Source of the DNA: Tetrapyrgos nigripes
Taxonomy: Eukaryota; Basidiomycota; Agaricomycetes; Agaricales; Campanellaceae
Length of the DNA stretch: 64,000 nucleotides
Assembly (NCBI GenBank): GCA_013368315.1
Contig: JAACJM010000019.1
Span: 682,001 to 746,000 of the forward strand
Reading direction: 5' to 3'
Below the pieces are notes generated by a model. That model saw nothing but the letters and a program-made list of their open reading frames with translations. It was not told the DNA's origin and made no database searches. This document shows positions 59,072 to 64,000 of this stretch, in pieces (the stretch's first letter is position 1; each line of letters opens with the position of its first letter). The position numbers and the translations under genes are program-made.

Positions 59072-60865
59072 TTGTCCAAATACAAGGTCTTAACGACCAT
59101 CGAGACAGCACCTATTGGAAGGCAAACCCTCCTAAAAGAAAAACCCCCTAAACAGAGGAATGCAACTAGTGAGCCTTCGTCGAGTACGAGACCACTAGAG
59201 GAAGAACCTGTTGTTTATACTCCATATCCTTTAAAACCGTGGCAACGAGAGCAGAGTTGTGCAGTTGCAAAGAAGAAAACCAGCAGAAAACCAAAGAAGC
59301 AGAGAAAAACCGTGGCATCTCCTGAACCAACAGTAGAAACCCCGGAACCATCTACTTCTACTAGCACTGCCAGAGATCTTTCAGTTGCGCCTTCTGAGTT
59401 GACACCGGAAGACGAGTTAGGGCTTGATTACATTGAGCAACAACTCAACAGAGAATATCAACAACAATTAGACTGCTAGAAGTCGAAACAATGGCTGAAA
59501 AAGTGAAAACAACTATTCCTGGGCTTGAAGTGAGTCCAGAAGCCTTGAGAGCTACCCAAAATGACAAATTGCCAAAAGCCAAGAAAACAGCTCCTTGCTT
59601 TGACAAAGAAGAACCGGAAAACTTAGAACGGTACTTCTCAGAAATCGAAGGAATCTGTGAAGACTTGAACATTGATCTAGAGGCGATGAAGTACATGGAG
59701 TACAAAACCTGCCAATGTCATGAAGAGGGTGCCATTCCACATAGTACAAATTGGGAGGATTTCAAGAAGCAACTTAGGAAATGTTACCCCGAATCAGTTG
59801 GTGGCATTAACGGAAGCGTTAATAGGTTAAAAGCCATAGCCGCTAGAAATGAAGGGATAACTATCCTACAGAGAGAATGTCTACTAGTGTATATTCGAGA
59901 ATTCAAGCTCGAAGCTAAAAGCAGACGATTTCAAATCAACAAGCTGTCAAGTACTTCATGAGTGCATTAGATTCCGAGTTGAGGAGAGCTATGATTCTTT
60001 TCTTACCAGGGGTTGACGACGAAAATGTGGAAGACCCATTCTCACTAGAGGTGGTAATACAAGCTGCTAAAAGTGCCTGTAACAACCACATCGCAGCATT
60101 GATTAGTCTTGGTGTAAAGAGCGTTCCCACGCAGGCTGTTGGCGTAAAAACAGTACGAGAAAAGACAATCGAGACTTGTATGACTAGGGCTAAAGCGGAA
60201 AGCCCACAACAAGATGAATGGATGATGAGAATGTCTGCATCTAGCAATGTTAACAATGGGAGAATGAAAGATCTATCTGAGAAGATAGAGCAGAATACGA
60301 CAATATTGGCGAACTTAGCCAAATTGTTAATGAATCAGCAAAGTAGCGGTTCTTGTAGTTCAAACAATAATGCTGGATATAGTGGTAACCCTCGTGGATA
60401 TCCTTCTAATGGAGGATATACAAACCCACCAATCAAGCGGCAGGAAACAAGAAATGTTTTTTTTGTGACAGTCCGGAACATATGGTGCCAGACTGTGAAG
60501 TACAACAAGAGTACTTTGATAAGAAGTGGCTCATTAGAAATGAACAAGGTCGAGTACGTCTTAGAGACGGAAACTATGTACCTCAACAGTACAATGGAGA
60601 CACTGAGTCAAAGGCTCAGAAGATTGCGAAGATCACAAAAGAAAAAGGCTGGGACAAGAAGAATGTAATGTTCTCTTCGATTGAGGAAATGGAGGAGGCT
60701 TATGCTGAACCCCCTCCTAACTTCAGTAGTTTCATGGGCAAAATGACGACTATGATGAATTCGCTAGACAAACGCCATAGAGAGCTTGAAATGGCGGAAG
60801 AACAAAGAAAGGATGAGCTTGGTCTCATTCATAAGTCGCTAGAACAGCTTGTGTCAGGAAACTAA
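59072..60865 (+). pseudogene. gag: Gypsy gag with CCHC zinc knuckle, frameshifted
   Basis: A basic, Pro-rich leader (59,072-59,479) precedes the capsid part: ACFDKEEPENLERYFSEIEG and WEDFKKQLRKCYPE (59,491-59,961). A one-base shift at about 59,955 leads to NKLSSTS-to-FMSALDSEL, with SELRRAMILFLPGVDDENVE downstream. A second shift, near the run of eight T at about 60,455, is needed to read the zinc knuckle CFFCDSPEHMVPDC (CX2CX4HX4C) and then WLIRNEQGRVRLRDGNYVP. The last part is a coiled tail ending at 60,865. Two frameshifts mean no functional Gag from this copy. Confidence 0.75.
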
Positions 60866-60969
60866 GAGCTCTGAGGATAGGGTCCGAAGAGGCTGAAACC
60901 ATCTCCCAGCTCATCAACAAAGAAAAGAAAACCCTTGAGGAGAAAACTACTAAGGCTCGAACGAAACCG

Positions 60970-63900
60970 GTGGTTGAAGTACCTTTGGTTAGGTCCATCC
61001 TGAAGAGAAATGAAAAATCTAAAACTTATGTCCCACCACACAAAAGAGTGGAAGAAGAATCAGAGTCTGAATCAGAGACTGATTCACTGCTAGTGGCAAA
61101 AGCTATCGAACCTAAAGAAAAAGGATCTAGCGGTAGACCCTTCGGCAAGAATATGCCAGTAAACAGGGAAAAGTTGGCAGGTTCCAACTTGTCGAGAAAA
61201 CGTCAACCGCTAAAGTTGTAACAAGAGAGCAACCTAAAAAGATCCATCCTCTATTAGATGGAGTAGAAGATTTGAGAGAGCCTTTGTTATTGACTGGCAT
61301 AGAAGAAAGAATAGTGGACAAAATCTTATGAGATATAACTATGCAAGCAGCTGAAGTAGTAGCAACGTCTCCTGCAGTAAAACGCTTGTTAAAGAGAAGG
61401 TTGAACAACTTAAATGTGAAACCTAGAATACGCAAGAGGAAGGTTCAAGTCAATAAACTAGCGGTAGCAGAAAATGAAAGAGATCCTGAAGAGGAAATCT
61501 ACTTCGCAGTTGAAGACTTTGAACAACCATCTATGGAAGTCTTTGTACAAGGCAAAGGTAGATTACCGCCAAATTCTATTGTCCACCGAGATGTGGTAGA
61601 ACAGTTCTTGAAACACAGACCAGAAGAGAAAGGAAAGCGACTAGTTATCGCGGCAAGACTGTTTGATGACTTACGAGTTACTTATCCTACTATCAACAGA
61701 TCTAGTCAACAAGTAGAGTGTATTATGGATAATGGTTCTCAAATAGTATCTATGAATACTAGCGTAGCTGCAGGATTAAACCTAGCTTGGGACCCAGATC
61801 TAGTTATACATATGGAAAGTGCTAATAGTACTGTTTCCCCTACTAGAGGATTGGCTAGAAATGTACCTTTCAAGTTTAGCGACGTAAAAGCTTACCTTCA
61901 AGTCCATATTATGGATGATTGTCCTTATCAAGTGCTACTAGGTAGACCATTTGATGTACTATGTGAAACCTCGGTAAAGAACACCAAGGAAGGGGGTCAG
62001 TTTATTACTGTTCACGATCCTAACTCAGATCGTAGGTGTACGATTCCTACTTACGCTAGAGGACAGAAGCCTAGAATTCTACCTCCACTAGTAGAGAAGT
62101 TCGTAGATCAAGAAACTGGTGAAGAAGTTCCCCTCCCTTTGGAAGATAGTGAAGGAGTAAAAGAAGAAGAAAAGAAGGAAGAATCAAAGGGAGAGAACCC
62201 TGAATCAAATTTTCAAGGGTCCTTGATGAACTGTTAGAGTTGCAGGGAGAGGTAGCCCTTTCCTTTGAAATAGATGAGAAAGGAGAAATCATGATTAGCG
62301 GTTTCACCGCTACTCGGAATAAAAGCTTTACTAAAGATGAACTTAGTGAAGCATATGTATTTGCTTCTTTAAATGCGATGGAAGAGAAAGATCCTAAGGC
62401 GAGCCAGCTATTACAGCAATATAAGGCTCAGTGAAACTCTAAGAATCCAAAGATAGTCAACGCCAATATGTTTAATAGAGCAGCATCGTCTCCGACTAGC
62501 GGAACGAATGCGACAGAAACTAGCAGTGACGAAAAAGATGTAAAGAGTGCCTTTGGAAAATACAAGTCAGTAGTGGATAAGGTTAAGCCAGTTAAGACTG
62601 ACTTACCGCCAGAATTCAGGATAACAAGGAACATAACTGGCGATCCTTTAAAAGATATACCAGAGTTACCTACGAATCCCCCTGAGTTCACGCCTGGCGA
62701 AAGATACACACAAGAAAGGAAGGAAATCATTGATCAGAATCATCCTGAAGGCTTTCTATGGCCTGAAGAAAGGAAACTGTTGCATGTACTTATGAAGTTA
62801 CAAGAACTTGGCTTTGCGTGGAAAACAGAAGAAGCTGGGAACTTCAAAGTGCCAATCAAGTTAGCAGTTATCCCACATGTACCCAAAAAGGAAAATATGT
62901 GGAGATCTGTGAACTCATCAAGGAAAAGATAGCAGCAGGTACTTACGAGCCATGTAACGGAAGTTACAGAGGGAAATGGTTCTGTGTCTTAAAGAAAGAT
63001 GGCAGAGTTCGGATTGTACATAGTCTTGAACCTTTGAATAAAGTAACTATTCAACACTCAGGTGTGCCACCAGCAACTGTGGATGTGGCTAGAGAGTTTA
63101 TGGGAAGAGCTTGTCTAGGAACACTAGATATCTTCGTTGGTTACGACCACAGATATATAGATGAATCCTCAAGAGATATGACTGCTTTCCAGACGCCATT
63201 TGGGTTGCATAGGCTGGTTGAACTACCTATGGGATGGACTAACTCAGTTCCTATATTCCATGATGTTACTTATATTCTTAAAGAAGAGATACCTCATGTT
63301 ACTATTCCTTATGTAGATGATGTACCACTAAAAGGACCAGCGTCTAGATATGAGACTGAAGACCCAAAAATCCGGGCATAAGGCGTTTCGTTTGGGAACA
63401 CTTCCAGAATGTGAATAGAATCATTCAGAGAATGAAGTACGCTGGTGGTACTTTCTCTGGGAAGAAGACTTTCTTGTGTAACCCAGAAGCCACAATTGTA
63501 GGCCACAAGTGTACTTATGAAGAAAGAGAACCAGATGAAAAGACTGTGGAAGTAATTAGACAATGGCCCGAGCCTAAAGACCTTTCTGAACTAAGAAGTT
63601 TCTTAGGTACTGCAGGAACTTTGAGGGTCTATGTAAAAGATTATGTGGAAATAGCAGGACATCTAACCAAGAATGTACCATGGCAGTGGACTAGCGTTGA
63701 ACAGTCGGCCTTTGATAAAGTCAAAGTAGCGATTACCATAGCGCCACCGCTAAAAGCAGTGAAGTACAATCATGCAAAAGGAATTGGATTAGCGGTAGAT
63801 ACTTCCTACAAAGCTATGGGGTATTATCTCTTTCAAGAAGATGAGCTAGATCCTAAGAAGAAGAATTATCTATACTTCGGATCTATAAGACTCAACGATA

Positions 63901-64000
63901 GAGAAGCAAGGTTCTCACAACCAAAAAGAGAGCTTTACGGGCTAAAACTAGTGCTTGAAGACTCTTTCTACTATACTTATGGATGTTGAGATCTAGTTAT
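60970..64000 (+). pseudogene. pol: Gypsy pol (protease, RT, RNase H), frameshifted and truncated by the window
   Basis: The protease is marked by VECIMDNGSQIVSMN with its Asp-Asn-Gly active-site loop (61,708-61,756) and DDCPYQVLLGRPF. RT starts with ELPTNPPEFTPGERYTQER and KLLHVLMKLQELGFAWK, then, after a shift near 62,850-62,930, GSYRGKWFCVLKKDGRVRIV, LGTLDIFVGYDHRYI and TIPYVDDVPLKGP with the catalytic DD. A further frame change at about 63,380 gives the thumb (GTFSGKKTFLCNPEATIVGH, LRSFLGTAGTLRVYVKDY) and the RNase H-like KGIGLAVDTSYKAMGYYLF. A TGA follows FYYTYGC at 63,987; the frame after it reads DLVI, consistent with a mutated codon. Integrase should lie beyond the window. Confidence 0.8.

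Larger units (their letters stand above)
57340..64000 (+). mobile_element. Ty3/gypsy retrotransposon, right edge, defective
   Basis: The order leader, gag with CCHC knuckle, aspartic protease, RT and RNase H is that of Ty3/gypsy, all on the plus strand. Multiple frameshifts and at least one TGA interrupt the reading frame. The element continues past the window. It belongs to a different lineage from the copy at 20.8-26 kb: its RT has YVDD and its sequence style differs. Confidence 0.8.

Overview
The window is fungal and most likely from a mushroom-forming basidiomycete (Agaricomycetes). The genes are split by many short GT-AG introns (mostly 45-90 nt). The repeat content (KDZ transposon with a TET/JBP gene, Ty3/gypsy, hAT, Ndc10/GCR1_C relic) is also typical of that group. 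Exon structures were worked out by hand from splice sites and reading phase; family assignments come from motifs recognised by eye, without any database search.

Bases 1-10,400 form a compact block of ordinary host genes: a two-exon EthD-like alpha/beta-barrel protein, a six-exon C3HC zinc-finger (NIPA/Rsm1-like) protein, a Ser/Pro-rich disordered protein on the minus strand, a BRO1-domain PalC/RIM23-like protein of alkaline-pH signalling whose start overlaps that of the divergent Ser/Pro-rich gene, and a twelve-exon MCM4 replicative helicase subunit.

From about 10,800 to the end the window is a nest of transposable elements. Several can be delimited exactly by terminal inverted repeats plus target-site duplications (TSDs): a 7.96-kb hAT element (10,802-18,763, TSD CATGGAAA) holding a broken transposase and smaller nested MITEs; a hAT MITE (19,485-19,811, TSD GGATGCTC); an internally deleted hAT (26,205-28,491, TSD CTCATCAT); a complete 11.6-kb KDZ element (42,088-53,683, TSD TCTCAAAA); and a MULE-like element (53,861-55,769, TSD TTATTTTAT). 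A decayed, mosaic Ty3/gypsy element occupies about 20,797-25,993, and a second, different Ty3/gypsy element runs off the right edge (about 57,340-64,000). An uncharacterised multi-exon gene begins at 19,945, is cut by the first gypsy and then by the 2.3-kb hAT, and carries further stop and frame damage; a separate intact six-exon unknown gene follows at 30,766-32,129. A degenerate Ndc10/GCR1_C (Crypton-like) gene and a gypsy pol tail lie between 37,487 and 42,080, next to two families of tandem repeats.

The most interesting unit is the KDZ transposon. Its terminal repeats are very long (about 700 bp, first 94 bp identical), its transposase has an uninterrupted 958-codon spliced reading frame with all candidate catalytic acidic residues, and it carries an intact TET/JBP-type DNA-modification dioxygenase divergently transcribed from the transposase, plus two further multi-exon cargo genes (a protein with a viroplasmin/RNase H1-N-like fold, and an uncharacterised protein with a late frameshift). 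It therefore looks like a recently moved element carrying its own 5-methylcytosine-oxidising enzyme.
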